This document shows, in pieces, positions 62,915 through 64,000 of a stretch of DNA of 64,000 nucleotides (the first letter of the stretch is position 1; each line of letters begins with the position of its first letter). Source of the stretch: Euptelea pleiosperma (lineage: Eukaryota > Streptophyta > Magnoliopsida > Ranunculales > Eupteleaceae); NCBI GenBank assembly GCA_035048495.1, contig CM068553.1:28048978-28112977 (forward strand). The letters run 5' to 3'. Position numbers and translations under genes: made by a program. The notes below the pieces were generated by a model. That model was given only the letters and a program-made list of their open reading frames with translations. It was not told the DNA's origin and did no database searches.

Positions 62915-64000
62915 TGTAATGCCCCGAACTTTCGTTCTAGAGTATTATGATAATTTTACAAAAAAAAATTCAGACTTCTGTTGTTATATTTATGTTTAGA
63001 TATCATATATGATCATGTGTATCAATTTTGGTTGCATTCTAACATCTTCAAAAATTAGGGTTTTATTAGACCCGCAAGAGTAGACTAAAACTCTTTTAGA
63101 AAATTCGTTTGACCTCCGATCGACGAACGGACAATTCCAGTACGATCGTATATTTATATAGATCATAAATATCTAATAATATGAACAACTTTATTTTTCT
63201 TATTTTTAGGCTAAATTTTAGGTGGAATCCGTGTCTTAGGGTTTCTAGACCTTGTAAATGGACTTTAAAACTGTAAAGAACATTTTTGATAAAAAATGTA
63301 TTTTTGTAATTTTAAATTTTTTTGCCATTTTACACTTTTAAAATATTAAAATTTATTTTTTTATAAATTTGAAATGAGTACGGGACTCGCAGAACATGTT
63401 TCGAATCAATCCGATAAGAGGTTTACCCTTTTTCGGGACTTTGACCAATTGCTGAAAGTTTTATGTATTAGAATATTTTATTTGAATTTTAGGTGTGTGA
63501 TAAGTGTCAACATCTTATTAATTATGAACTTTTGATTAATATATATGATATGATTAATATGAATTAATTAATGATTGTTGTGTATTAATATATTATAATG
63601 TATAGTTTAATGCTCATATATATTAATTCAATCTAACTATCACCTTTTGAGGGAATATGACATAATTTTAATTAATAACTATTTTAATTATTAATATAAG
63701 TAATTGCATTATTAATTGAGTTATATTTGTTAGGTGGGCCCATATGATCAATTTAGATGTCTTTTAGGCTTAAGAATAACCTTAATTGAAGCCCAGTTGA
63801 TACCCATGGGCTTAAGGCCCATTTTTAATACATTAGTAATTCAAAATATGAGTACTGGAGAGTTGAAAAAGTTACCCCTTTAAGAGCTACGAATTTCACC
63901 CATTCCCTCTTGTTGCTCAACAACTTGAGAGAAACTCTCTAAATTCAAATTTCAAACCTTCCCTCCCTTGTGTTATTTAAACAAGGTAACCCAGTTGAAT
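62915..64000 (+). repeat. Start of a gypsy-type LTR running off the window
   Basis: TGTAATGCCCCGAAC is the classic 5' tip of plant chromovirus-like LTRs (compare TGTAATGACCC at 1656). The following text (GACCTCCGATCGACGAACGG) also suits these LTRs. The 3' end is not in the window. Confidence 0.6.

Overview
This window is nuclear DNA of a flowering plant. It has spliced plant genes (a COG6 3' end, a WAT1-related transporter, an intronless plastid-type CCD4), Ty1/copia elements primed by initiator tRNA-Met, plant L1-type LINE relics, MITEs and Helitron-like ends. Very long, transposon-filled introns suggest a repeat-rich lineage, possibly a magnoliid or early-diverging eudicot. The species cannot be read from the sequence.

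Layout. Positions 1-20413 are a nest of LTR retrotransposons. Copia element 1 is represented by gag at 1-1108 (+), a middle part at 14670-16723 (-), and the 3' RT/RNase H plus LTR at 18828-20413 (+). Copia element 2 (5' LTR 1109-1322, 3' LTR 16724-16860) sits inside element 1 with a GTATG target duplication. Inside element 2 lie a gypsy-type solo LTR (1656-3741) and a recent copia insertion, element 3 (6403-11715, perfect TTCAC duplication). A small non-autonomous LTR element 'M' (12435-14669) and a 466-bp TRIM (18362-18827) flank a 3.7-kb block (14670-18361) that is inverted relative to the rest of elements 1 and 2. Reading frames and target duplications across the breakpoints allow the order of events to be worked out.

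Positions 22255-23759 carry the last two visible exons of COG6 (+). If the gene is intact, the nest lies in a COG6 intron longer than 22 kb. Positions 25250-46249 hold a five-exon WAT1-related (EamA/DMT) transporter. Its second intron is 17.8 kb and contains two LINE relics, two decayed copia elements, a gypsy-like LTR with a 47-bp tandem array, and MITEs. Positions 46250-54340 are intergenic with MITEs, a small solo LTR, Helitron-like ends and a LINE tail. Positions 54345-56120 (-) encode CCD4, with a TATA box about 110 bp upstream and related MITEs on both sides. Positions 56500-64000 are intergenic: a Mutator-type MITE with a perfect 9-bp duplication, a SIRE/Maximus-like LTR, and the start of another gypsy-type LTR at 62915.

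The three host genes serve unrelated processes (Golgi tethering, small-molecule transport at a membrane, plastid carotenoid cleavage), and nothing suggests a functional cluster. The most unusual content is the breakpoint-resolved inversion inside the nested retrotransposons and the unknown open frame carried by the small element M.
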